NCBI RefSeq assembly: GCF_014649875.1
Contig: NZ_BMTW01000025.1
Location: 1 to 57,731 of the forward strand
DNA: 57,731 nucleotides
Direction of reading: 5' to 3'
DNA from: Streptomyces rubiginosohelvolus
Lineage (GTDB): Bacteria > Actinomycetota > Actinomycetes > Streptomycetales > Streptomycetaceae
The notes below the pieces were generated by a model, which had not been told where the DNA came from, did not search any database, and worked only from the letters and a program-made list of their open reading frames with translations. Positions within the stretch are counted from its first letter, which is position 1. Every line of letters starts with the position of its first letter. The translations under genes were made by a program, and so were the position numbers. This document shows positions 47,846-55,626 of this stretch, piece by piece.

Positions 47846-50043
47846 CGGCCGTCCATCCCGATGTACCGGAAGCGGCCCCGCTCCACCCGGTAGATGAAGA
47901 CCCCGGTCCCGGTGTACATCCCGTTGGCGGACTCGAAGGCGTAGCTCTTGGACACGCCCTTGTACGAGGTCGTCCGCAGCGCGGGCAGCAGGTCCTGGCG
48001 CGTCAGCTTCTCCCGGCCCAGCCCCTGGGCGCAGGAGGCGATCAGCCCCACCGCGTCGTACGCCTCGGCCGCGAACAGCGGCGGCGCGTGGTCGAAGCGC
48101 TTGCGGTAGGCGGCGGCGAACGGGTGCACCGAGGGTACGGACGCGGGGTCGGCGGCCGTCGAGACGACCAGCCAGCCCGCCGCGTCCTCGCCCGCCTCCG
48201 CCAGGAACCGAGGATCGTGCACGGCCTGGGTGGCGATCTTCGGCCCCAGGAACCCGGCCCGGGTCAGCGACTTCGCGAGCCGTCCGGCGTCCCGCCACCC
48301 GCCCCCGTACACCACCGCCCCCGGCTGCTTCGCGACGATCCGCTCGGCCTCCGCGTCCAGGTCGCGCGTGCCTTCCCGTACGGTCTCCGCGAACACGGTG
48401 CGGCCGTTCCCGCGCAGCCCCGCGTCGAGGAAGCGGGTCGTCTGGCGGCCGTACTCGGTACCGTCGTCGACCAGCGCCACCTGGTCGATCTCGTACGCCC
48501 CGAGGAACTCCGCCACCGGCAGCATCTGCATGTCGTTGCGCGGCCGGGCGCACAGGAAGATCCGGTTCAGATGGCGGATGTCCCCGTCGACCACGCTGAG
48601 CAGGGGGAGCGCCGCCTCGTCGTACGCGACCAGCGCCTCCCGGGCCGCGTCCGTGCCGGTCGCGCCGATCGCCGCCACCAGGAGCGGGTCCTCGGCGAAC
48701 CGGCGCACCGCCGCCTTCGCCCGTTCCTCGTCGCCCCCGTCGTCGACCGTGGTCAGCCGCAGCGTGAACGGCGCGTCGTCCCGCGCGTTGTGCTCGGCCA
48801 CCGCGAGCCGGGCTGCCTTGTCCTGCCCCTTGCCGACGGCCGCGGACGGGCCGCTGAGGTCGGCCTGGAGCCCGATGTGCAGCTCGGGGCGGGCCGTCTT
48901 CCCGTCGCCGTCCCCTTCGCCGCCCGGGTCCTTGTCGTCGCCGGAGGAGACCAGCCACGCGGCGGTGCCGCCCGTCGCGGCGATGGCCGCGCCCCCGGTG
49001 ACGTACGCGAGGAAGCGACGGCGGCCGGGGGAGGGGGCCACGGCAGTCGTCTCCCGGCTGCCGTTCCCGGCCCCGGTGCCCGTGTCAGGGCCGGCGAACG
49101 GGCCACCGTCCGAGCCGCTGCCCGGACCTCCGGCCCCGCCCGCGTCCAGGCTCGTCGCGTCGATGTCGGGCAGGGCCAGCATCCGCGCCGAGCGCTCGGC
49201 GATCAGATGGGTGACCGGGCCGGGCAGCCAGCTGCCGCCCGCCAGATCCTCGGCGAACGCCTGCCGGATGTCCGCCGCCGTCGGACGGTCCTCGGGCTCC
49301 TTGGCCAGGCACGCCTCGACGACCGGGAGCAGCCCGGGCGGCAGCGCGCTCAGGTCCGCCGTGTCGTGCACGGTGCGGAACAGCATCGCCTCCACCGGGC
49401 CGGTGCCGAACGGCCGCCCGCCGGTCGCCGCGTACACCAGGACGCAGCCCAGCGAGAAGACGTCGCTCGCCGGGCCGATCCGCCGCCCCTGCGCCTGCTC
49501 GGGGGAGAGGAAGCCGGGGGAGCCGACGATCACGTCGGTCGCCGTGAGGACGGTGTCGTCCAGGGCCCGCGCGATCCCGAAGTCGATCAGCCGGGGGCCG
49601 TCCAGACCCAGCAGCACGTTGCCGGGCTTCACGTCCCGGTGCACCAGGCCCGCCGCGTGGACGGCCTCCAGCGCCTCCGCGAGCATCGAGCCCAGCGCCC
49701 GCACCCCGCGCTCCGGCAGCGGACCCCCGCTGCCGACCGCCTCGCTCAGGGCGGGCCCGGGCACGAACTCGGTGGCCAGCCACGGGGCCGGCGCCTCGGT
49801 GTCGGCGTCGACCACCGGAACCGCCCACCGGTTGCGGACCTGCCGGGCGATCGCCACCTCCCGCCGGAAGCGGGCCCGGAAGCCGGAGTCGTCGGCGTAC
49901 TCCGCGCGGATCAGCTTGATCGCCACCAGCGCGCCGCCGGGCGACCGGCCCAGCAGCACCACGCCCATGCCCCCGGCGCCGAGGCGGCCGAGGACGCGGT
50001 ACCCGGCGATCCGTGCCGGGTCGGTGGAACGGAGCGGTTCCAT
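47836..50043 (-). CDS. Ser/Thr protein kinase fused to a LivK-like substrate-binding domain
   Basis: A 735-residue fusion. The N-terminal Hanks kinase domain (about 15-270) is complete: glycine loop GRLGAGGMGVV, K43, HRDVKPGN (135-142), DFG (154-156) and the activation segment GSPGFLSPEQ. A Ser/Ala/Gly linker follows. A basic hydrophobic anchor with RRRFLAYVTGGAAIAATGG (about 341-359, Tat-like) leads to an extracellular LIV-type periplasmic-binding fold (about 385-735, starting IGLQADLSGPSAAVGKGQDK). Kinase inside and ligand-binding domain outside make a one-protein receptor kinase. The neighbouring liv operon encodes a related binding protein. The ligand and substrates are unknown. Confidence 0.9.
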   Translation of the reverse strand: MEPLRSTDPARIAGYRVLGRLGAGGMGVVLLGRSPGGALVAIKLIRAEYADDSGFRARFRREVAIARQVRNRWAVPVVDADTEAPAPWLATEFVPGPALSEAVGSGGPLPERGVRALGSMLAEALEAVHAAGLVHRDVKPGNVLLGLDGPRLIDFGIARALDDTVLTATDVIVGSPGFLSPEQAQGRRIGPASDVFSLGCVLVYAATGGRPFGTGPVEAMLFRTVHDTADLSALPPGLLPVVEACLAKEPEDRPTAADIRQAFAEDLAGGSWLPGPVTHLIAERSARMLALPDIDATSLDAGGAGGPGSGSDGGPFAGPDTGTGAGNGSRETTAVAPSPGRRRFLAYVTGGAAIAATGGTAAWLVSSGDDKDPGGEGDGDGKTARPELHIGLQADLSGPSAAVGKGQDKAARLAVAEHNARDDAPFTLRLTTVDDGGDEERAKAAVRRFAEDPLLVAAIGATGTDAAREALVAYDEAALPLLSVVDGDIRHLNRIFLCARPRNDMQMLPVAEFLGAYEIDQVALVDDGTEYGRQTTRFLDAGLRGNGRTVFAETVREGTRDLDAEAERIVAKQPGAVVYGGGWRDAGRLAKSLTRAGFLGPKIATQAVHDPRFLAEAGEDAAGWLVVSTAADPASVPSVHPFAAAYRKRFDHAPPLFAAEAYDAVGLIASCAQGLGREKLTRQDLLPALRTTSYKGVSKSYAFESANGMYTGTGVFIYRVERGRFRYIGMDGREV

Positions 50044-50098
50044 CAGGGGTCAGTGCCTTTCGTCCGGGCGCGCGGTCACTTCGGTTCCAGGCCCGCGG

Positions 50099-50947
50099 TC
50101 ACTTCAGTTCCAGCTCGACGCGGTAGAGCACCTTGGCGCCGCCCTCGGCGGCGATCCGCAGCAGGTCGGTGTTGGTGTAGCCCTTGGCGCCCTTGACCGA
50201 CACGGCGGTCGTCACCGGGCCGATCCGGGACTTGGACCAGACGTAGTCCTGGACCCCGCCCGACTCCGGGCCGGTGTACTTCCCCGCCTCGAACAGCGAG
50301 GCGTCCGCGTTGCGCACGTCCTTCTGGTCGAACTGGAGGGACATCAGACCGCTGAGGCGCTGCCCGCCGCCCAGCTCCTGGTTCGGGCACCGGAAGCTCT
50401 CCTGGACGGTGTCCTTGATCTCCCGGTCGGCCCCCGCCTCCGTCCGGTGCACGGTCACGGTCACCGCCCCCTGCACCCGGCCCTTGCCGCCCTGCGCCGG
50501 GATGTCGAGCCGCCGCGTGAAGCTGTCCAGGACGCCCGAGGGCAGCGCGGAGCGGGTCCAGACGCAGGAGTCCGGAAGCACGGGCCAGCTGCCGCCGCTC
50601 TCGTACGGGGTGTGCCGGACCATCCCCGCCGTCCAGTCGTTCTCCCCGAGCGCGGCGTCACGGGTCAGCTTCCGCGCCTGGGCCGCGTTCTTCGGGACCC
50701 GGTCCGGGTCCGGCGTGAAGTCGTAGGCGCTGGGCAGCGCGCCCGGCAGCGTGGACTGCTTCGGGTCGGGCTTCTTCGACGCCCCCGTCTTCTCCCCGCC
50801 GGTCGCCGGGCCGCCCTGCTTCGCCGATCCGCTCGGCTTGGGGTCGGGCCCGTCCTTGTCCTTCGACGCCGACCCGCCGCATCCGGCCAACAGCACCCCC
50901 GCCGCCGCGGCCGCCGCCACGCGTGTCCCCACCAGCATCAGCTTCAT
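50099..50947 (-). CDS. Lipoprotein of unknown function
   Basis: A 282-residue lipoprotein with a lipobox LAGC (Cys23). A charged, disordered Lys/Asp/Pro/Gly linker (about 28-70) is followed by a compact domain (about 75-282) with two cysteines (one in DSCVWTR, one in FRCPNQEL). No known domain was recognised. ATG 50947 follows GGGGGG. It is 55 bases upstream of the kinase gene on the same strand, so the two are likely one operon. A surface lipoprotein next to a receptor kinase could be its partner. Confidence 0.7.
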   Translation of the reverse strand: MKLMLVGTRVAAAAAAGVLLAGCGGSASKDKDGPDPKPSGSAKQGGPATGGEKTGASKKPDPKQSTLPGALPSAYDFTPDPDRVPKNAAQARKLTRDAALGENDWTAGMVRHTPYESGGSWPVLPDSCVWTRSALPSGVLDSFTRRLDIPAQGGKGRVQGAVTVTVHRTEAGADREIKDTVQESFRCPNQELGGGQRLSGLMSLQFDQKDVRNADASLFEAGKYTGPESGGVQDYVWSKSRIGPVTTAVSVKGAKGYTNTDLLRIAAEGGAKVLYRVELELK

Positions 50948-51012
50948 CTCGGACCCCCCGGTCCCCCGGACCGCCCCCTGGCCGAAATGGCCCGGGTGTC
51001 GGTTGCGAGGAG

Positions 51013-51018
51013 ATTCTA
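51013..51018 (-). promoter_or_regulatory. Possible -10 box TAGAAT before the lipoprotein gene
   Basis: TAGAAT (minus strand) fits the TANNNT consensus and lies 65 bases upstream of the lipoprotein ATG. No convincing -35 was found at the right distance. It is weak evidence for the operon's promoter. Confidence 0.3.
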
Positions 51019-51153
51019 GAAGCCGGGTCCGGCGGAGGGACGGGAACCTGGTACTCACCCCGATACCGAAAATTCTCAGCCATGGGGAGGGCTTCGCCTC
51101 TGGCGGCCGGACGCGCGCGGTGGTAGGGCCGTCCTGCGCGGCGGAAACGCACG

Positions 51154-51185
51154 AGGGCCCGGATGCCGGGGAGCATCCGGGCCCT
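51154..51185 (-). terminator. Terminator after pssA, 13-bp stem
   Basis: AGGGCCCGGATGC (51154-51166) and GCATCCGGGCCCT (51173-51185) pair perfectly with a 6-base loop, 27 bases past the pssA stop. Confidence 0.88.
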
Positions 51186-51212
51186 GAGGACCTGCCGTCA
51201 CATCACGTACCG

Positions 51213-52076
51213 CTACGGCAGCTGCGCCGCCCGCGCCTCGCGCCGGTTGTCACGGAACGTGTTCACCCGTCGCGCCGTGGCGAACAGCGGGATCACCGCG
51301 CCGAGCACCACCTGGAGCGCGCAGCCCGTCTGGAGCAGCAGCTGACCGCCGGGGGCGTCGAACGCCCAGGCGGCGAGCAGCCCCATCGCGGCCACGATCC
51401 AGCCGAGCATCGCCACCGCGAGGACGCCCCGCGGCTTGGGGTACTCCACCCGGCTCACCATCAGCCAGGCCACGCCGACGATCGCGAGCAGCGTCGGCAC
51501 GAAGGGCAGCTCCAGGAGCACGATCGAGACGACCGTCAGCGCTCCGAAGGGGCTCGGCATGCCCTGGAACATGCCGTCCTTCAGTGTCACGCAGGAGAAT
51601 CTGGCCAGCCTGAGCACCACCGCCAGCAACACGACGATCGCCGCCAGTGCCGACACCCGCTGGTGGGCGTCGTCGGCGACCATGCCGTACACGAGCACGA
51701 AGTAGGCCGGTGCGAGCCCGAAGCTGATCAGGTCCGAGAGGTTGTCCAGCTCGGCACCCATCGGCGAGGAACGCAGCTTGCGCGCGACGAGTCCGTCGAA
51801 CAGGTCGAAGATCGCGGCCATCAGCATGAGGATCACGGCGGTGGCGGCCGAGTGCCGGGCCATGCCCGTCTCGTCGCTGCCCGTGAGGTGCGGGATCAGA
51901 ATGCCCGTGGTGGTGAAGTACACCGCCATGAACCCGCACGTCGCGTTACCGAGCGTGAGCGTGTCTGCTATCGACAGCCGCATCGACAGCGGCATGTCCT
52001 CCGTGCCGTCGACGTCGTTCTCGTCGTCGGCCTCCGGCACCCAGTCGGTCTTACTGTCAGGATCAATCACGGTCAA
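51213..52076 (-). CDS. pssA: CDP-diacylglycerol-serine O-phosphatidyltransferase
   Basis: A 287-residue membrane enzyme of the CDP-alcohol phosphatidyltransferase family. It has the signature DGLVARKLRSSPMGAELDNL followed by SDLISFG (pattern D-G-x2-A-R-x8-G-x3-D-x3-D) and about eight hydrophobic segments. It makes phosphatidylserine, which the adjacent decarboxylase turns into phosphatidylethanolamine. The gene overlaps psd by 14 bases and ends in a strong terminator. Confidence 0.92.
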   Translation of the reverse strand: MTVIDPDSKTDWVPEADDENDVDGTEDMPLSMRLSIADTLTLGNATCGFMAVYFTTTGILIPHLTGSDETGMARHSAATAVILMLMAAIFDLFDGLVARKLRSSPMGAELDNLSDLISFGLAPAYFVLVYGMVADDAHQRVSALAAIVVLLAVVLRLARFSCVTLKDGMFQGMPSPFGALTVVSIVLLELPFVPTLLAIVGVAWLMVSRVEYPKPRGVLAVAMLGWIVAAMGLLAAWAFDAPGGQLLLQTGCALQVVLGAVIPLFATARRVNTFRDNRREARAAQLP

Positions 52077-52710
52077 TTCGAGTCACCCCCGCGGTGGTGG
52101 CCTGACCGACCTCGACCGCGACATCGATCCCCTCCGGGAGGTAGATGTCCACGCGCGAGCCGAAGCGGATCAGGCCGATGCGCTCGCCCTGCTCCACCTT
52201 CGTGCCCTCGGGGAGGTACGGCACGATCCGACGGGCGACCGCTCCCGCGATCTGCACCATCTCGATGTCGCCGAGCTCGGTGTCGAAGTGCCAGACAACG
52301 CGCTCGTTGTTCTCGCTCTCCTTGTTGAACGCCGGAACGAACCCGCCCGGGATGTGCTCGACCGACGTCACGGTGCCCGCCAGCGGCGCGCGGTTGACGT
52401 GGACGTTGAGCGGGCTCATGAAGATCGCGACGCGGGTGCGCCCGTCCTTCCACGGCATGATGCTCTGCACCACGCCGTCGGCCGGGGAGATGACCCGGCC
52501 TTCGGTGATCTCGCGCTCGGGGTCACGGAAGAACCACAGCATGCCCGCCGCGAGCGCGGTGGTGGGCACGGCCGCTGCTGCCCAGCGCCCCGACTTGCGG
52601 GCGCGGGCCAGGCTGAGGGCTGCGGTGGCGACGGTCGGCAGGAGCCACGGCGATGCTCCGCGGGCGATGCGGACCCCGCCGCGGGATGCGGTGGAAGTGC
52701 TGTCGGGCAT
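52063..52710 (-). CDS. psd: Phosphatidylserine decarboxylase
   Basis: A 215-residue proenzyme of the short, archaeal-like Psd type. It has an N-terminal membrane stretch, FFRDPEREI, the SPADGVVQSI segment and FMSPLNVHVNRAPLAGTV. The self-cleavage site lies in LIRFGSRVDIYLPEG, where the Ser after Gly forms the pyruvoyl group. ATG 52710 has GAAGG upstream; longer in-frame starts lie in a region without coding character. Together with pssA it makes phosphatidylethanolamine. Confidence 0.9.
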   Translation of the reverse strand: MPDSTSTASRGGVRIARGASPWLLPTVATAALSLARARKSGRWAAAAVPTTALAAGMLWFFRDPEREITEGRVISPADGVVQSIMPWKDGRTRVAIFMSPLNVHVNRAPLAGTVTSVEHIPGGFVPAFNKESENNERVVWHFDTELGDIEMVQIAGAVARRIVPYLPEGTKVEQGERIGLIRFGSRVDIYLPEGIDVAVEVGQATTAGVTRIDRD

Positions 52711-52890
52711 GAATGACCTTCGTAGCGGATGATGCCGCGCTGGCAACGGGGGACGGCGGCTTTCCGAAGATGCTATCGGTTGCCGGGCGCAACTGGGCAA
52801 GCCAGCAGCCGAGTCGGACTGTCGAACGCCGCCCGTCGAGGGTGACCCGGTGTGACGTTCTTCGCCACCAAATCACCCTGAAACGGACAA

Positions 52891-54096
52891 TCAGCCCTGG
52901 AATCGGTACTCCTCCAGGAGTCGCCGGCCAATGATCATTTTCTGGATCTCGGCGGTACCTTCACCGATCAGCAGCATCGGCGCCTCGCGGTAGAGGCGCT
53001 CGATCTCGTACTCCTTGGAGAAGCCGTAGCCGCCGTGGATGCGGAAGGCGTCCTCGACGACTTCCTTGCAGTACTCGGAGGCGAGGTACTTCGCCATCCC
53101 TGCCTCCAGGTCGTTACGCTCCCCGGAGTCCTTTTTGCGTGCTGCATTGACCATCATCGCATGAGCGGCTTCGACCTTGGTGGCCATTTCGGCCAGTTTG
53201 AACTGGATCGCCTGGTGCTGGGCGATCGGTTTGCCGAAGGTGTGACGCTGCTGGGCGTACGAAACGCCCAGTTCGAATGCACGCTGCGCGACACCGCAGC
53301 CACGCGCGGCGACATTCACCCGGCCGACTTCGACGCCGTCCATCATTTGGTAAAACCCTCGGCCGGTCGTGCCCCCGAGAACGCGATTGGCCGGAATGCG
53401 CAGGTCGTCCATGATGAGCTCGGTCGTGTCGACGCCCTTGTAGCCCATCTTGTCGATCTTCCCGGGGATGGTCAGACCGGGCCGGACCTCTCCGAAGCCG
53501 GGCTCCTTCTCCACCAGGAAGGTCGTCATCGACTTGTGCGGCGCGGTGCCCTCGGGGTGGCCTTCGTCACTCCGGGCCAGAACAGCCACCAAAGTAGACG
53601 TTCCGCCATTCGTCAGCCACATCTTCTGGCCGTGGAGAACGTATTCGTCGCCGTCCTTCACGCCCTTGGACGAGATCGCCGAGACGTCCGAGCCGAGCGC
53701 CGGCTCGGACATCGAGAAGGCCCCGCGCACCTCGCCGAGGGCCATCCGCGGCAGGAACGTGTCCTTCTGCTCCTGCGTGCCGTGCTGCTTGAGCATGTAG
53801 GCCACGATGAAATGCGTGTTGATGATGCCCGACACACTCATCCAGCCGCGCGCGATCTCCTCCACGCACAGCGCGTAGGTGAGCAGCGACTCACCCAGCC
53901 CCCCGTACTCCTCGGGGATCATCAGCCCGAACAGGCCGAGTTCCTTGAGCCCCTCGACGATTTCCGTGGGGTACTCGTCGCGGTGTTCCAGCTGGGTCGC
54001 GACCGGAATGATCTCCTTGTCGACGAAATCCCGGACCGTGGAAAGGATTTCCCGCTGGATGTCGTTCAGACCGGCGGTCTGGGCGAGTCGCGTCAT
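52891..54096 (-). CDS. Acyl-CoA dehydrogenase, probable methylsuccinyl-CoA dehydrogenase
   Basis: A 401-residue flavoprotein with the dehydrogenase signatures AFSMSEPALGSDVSAISSKG (substrate/FAD loop), the RHTFGKPIAQHQ segment and QLLERL-like C-terminal FKYE/IGEGTAEIQKMIIGRRLL. FAD-dependent acyl-CoA dehydrogenases of this size oxidise short acyl-CoAs. Its place after ccr, ecm, mcl and a MaoC hydratase points to the methylsuccinyl-CoA step of the ethylmalonyl-CoA pathway. The classical proteobacterial methylsuccinyl-CoA dehydrogenase is longer, so the assignment rests on context. EtfA/B accept its electrons. Confidence 0.85.
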   Translation of the reverse strand: MTRLAQTAGLNDIQREILSTVRDFVDKEIIPVATQLEHRDEYPTEIVEGLKELGLFGLMIPEEYGGLGESLLTYALCVEEIARGWMSVSGIINTHFIVAYMLKQHGTQEQKDTFLPRMALGEVRGAFSMSEPALGSDVSAISSKGVKDGDEYVLHGQKMWLTNGGTSTLVAVLARSDEGHPEGTAPHKSMTTFLVEKEPGFGEVRPGLTIPGKIDKMGYKGVDTTELIMDDLRIPANRVLGGTTGRGFYQMMDGVEVGRVNVAARGCGVAQRAFELGVSYAQQRHTFGKPIAQHQAIQFKLAEMATKVEAAHAMMVNAARKKDSGERNDLEAGMAKYLASEYCKEVVEDAFRIHGGYGFSKEYEIERLYREAPMLLIGEGTAEIQKMIIGRRLLEEYRFQG

Positions 54097-54145
54097 GGCT
54101 GCTTCTCCTGTGGCTTCACGCGGATGGCCTTAAGGCTTCACACAG

Positions 54146-54649
54146 TTACTTGGCGGGCGTCGGGCGGCCGGGCTGCTCGCCGCCCCGCTCCTTGATGTAC
54201 GTCTCGGTGGGAACCATCACCTTGCGCCGGAACACGCACACGACCGTGCCGTCCTGCTTGTAGCCCTTGGTCTCCACGTACACGATGCCGCGGTCGTTCT
54301 TGGACTTCGACGGGGTCTTGTCCAGCACGGTCGTCTCGCCGTAGATCGTGTCGCCGTGGAAGGTCGGCGCGATGTGCTTGAGCGATTCGACCTCCAGATT
54401 GGCGATGGCCTTTCCGGAGACGTCCGGTACCGACATGCCGAGCAGCAGCGAGTAGATGTAGTTGCCGACGACCACGTTCTTACCGAAGTCGGTCGTCTTC
54501 TCCGCGTAGTTGCTGTCCATGTGCAACGGGTGGTGATTCATGGTCAGCAGACAGAAGAGGTGGTCGTCGTACTCCGTGACCGTCTTTCCGGGCCAGTGCT
54601 TGTAGACGGCACCGACCTCGAACTCCTCATACGTGCGTCCGAACTGCAT
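54146..54649 (-). CDS. MaoC-family hydratase, probable mesaconyl-CoA hydratase
   Basis: A 167-residue single hot-dog domain of the MaoC type. It has QFGRTYEEFEVGAVYKHWPG at the start and the catalytic D-x4-H motif region (HHPLHMDSNYAEKT). It hydrates an enoyl-CoA; given its neighbours it is probably the mesaconyl-C1-CoA hydratase of the ethylmalonyl-CoA pathway. The usual proteobacterial enzyme is larger (two hot-dog domains), so this is a short actinobacterial form. ATG 54649 is two bases after the mcl stop; an in-frame reading to 54907 lies within mcl and is rejected. Confidence 0.78.
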   Translation of the reverse strand: MQFGRTYEEFEVGAVYKHWPGKTVTEYDDHLFCLLTMNHHPLHMDSNYAEKTTDFGKNVVVGNYIYSLLLGMSVPDVSGKAIANLEVESLKHIAPTFHGDTIYGETTVLDKTPSKSKNDRGIVYVETKGYKQDGTVVCVFRRKVMVPTETYIKERGGEQPGRPTPAK

Positions 54650-54651
54650 GA

Positions 54652-55626
54652 TCAGGCCTCCGGGGCTTCGAACTTGGACGTGCGCTGCATTCCTGCGGCC
54701 CGGCCCTTGCCCGCGATGACCAGGGCCATCTTGCGGCTGGCCTCGTCGATCATCTCGTCGCCGAGCATCGCGGAGCCCTTCTTGCCGCCCTCCTCGGAGG
54801 TGCACCAGTCGTAGGCGTCGAGGATCAGCTCGGCGTGGTCGTAGTCCTCCTGCGAGGGCGAGAACACCTCGTTCGCCGCGTCGACCTGGCCCGGGTGCAG
54901 CACCCACTTGCCGTCGAAGCCGAGGGCGGCGGCGCGGCCGGCCACCTCGCGGTAGGCGTCCACGTCACGGATCTGGAGGAACGGGCCGTCGATCGCCTGG
55001 AGGTCGTGCGTACGGGCCGCCATCAGGATGCGCATCAGGATGTAGTGGTAGGCGTCCGCCGGGTAGCCGGGCGGCTGCTGGCCGACGACCAGGGTCTTCA
55101 TGTTGATCGACGCCATGAAGTCGGCCGGGCCGAAGATCAGCGTCTCCAGGCGCGGCGAGGCGGCGGCGATCTCGTCGATGTTCACCAGACCCTTGGCGTT
55201 CTCGATCTGCGCCTCGATGCCGATCTTCCCGACCTCGAAGCCCATCGTCTTCTCGATCTGGGTCAGCAGCAGGTCCAGCGCCACGACCTGCTGGGCGTCC
55301 TGGACCTTCGGCAGCATGATGCAGTCGAGATTGGGGCCCGCACCCTCGACGACCGTGATGACGTCCCGGTACGTCCAGTGCGTCGTCCAGTCGTTGACCC
55401 GCACGACCCGGGTCTTGCCGCTCCAGTCACCGTTGTTGAGCGCGTCCACGATGTGGTGGCGGGCGCCCTCCTTGGCGAGCGGCGCGCAGGCGTCCTCCAG
55501 GTCCAGGAAGACCTGGTCGGCCGGGAGGCCCTGGGCCTTCTCCAGGAAGCGCGGGTTCGAGCCTGGCACGGCCAGACACGAGCGGCGCGGGCGCAGACGG
55601 TTGACCGAGGGGGTGGGCGTGGTCAT
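54652..55626 (-). CDS. HpcH/HpaI-family lyase, probable beta-methylmalyl-CoA/L-malyl-CoA lyase
   Basis: A 324-residue TIM-barrel lyase of the citrate-lyase beta/malyl-CoA lyase family. It has RPRRSCLAVPGSNPRFLEKA, VFLDLEDACAP (metal site), RVNDW, IEAQIENAKGLVNIDEIA with its catalytic glutamate, FGPADFMASI and LHPGQVDAANEVFSPS. It cleaves beta-methylmalyl-CoA to glyoxylate and propionyl-CoA in the ethylmalonyl-CoA pathway. ATG 55626 overlaps ecm's stop (ATGA). Confidence 0.87.
   Translation of the reverse strand: MTTPTPSVNRLRPRRSCLAVPGSNPRFLEKAQGLPADQVFLDLEDACAPLAKEGARHHIVDALNNGDWSGKTRVVRVNDWTTHWTYRDVITVVEGAGPNLDCIMLPKVQDAQQVVALDLLLTQIEKTMGFEVGKIGIEAQIENAKGLVNIDEIAAASPRLETLIFGPADFMASINMKTLVVGQQPPGYPADAYHYILMRILMAARTHDLQAIDGPFLQIRDVDAYREVAGRAAALGFDGKWVLHPGQVDAANEVFSPSQEDYDHAELILDAYDWCTSEEGGKKGSAMLGDEMIDEASRKMALVIAGKGRAAGMQRTSKFEAPEA

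Noticed and set aside
50658..51176. A minus-strand frame with a plausible-looking start (MAENFRYRGEYQVPVPPPD) before the lipoprotein gene
   Set aside because: It overlaps the lipoprotein gene in another frame and loses coding character quickly. The region is better explained as promoter and leader.
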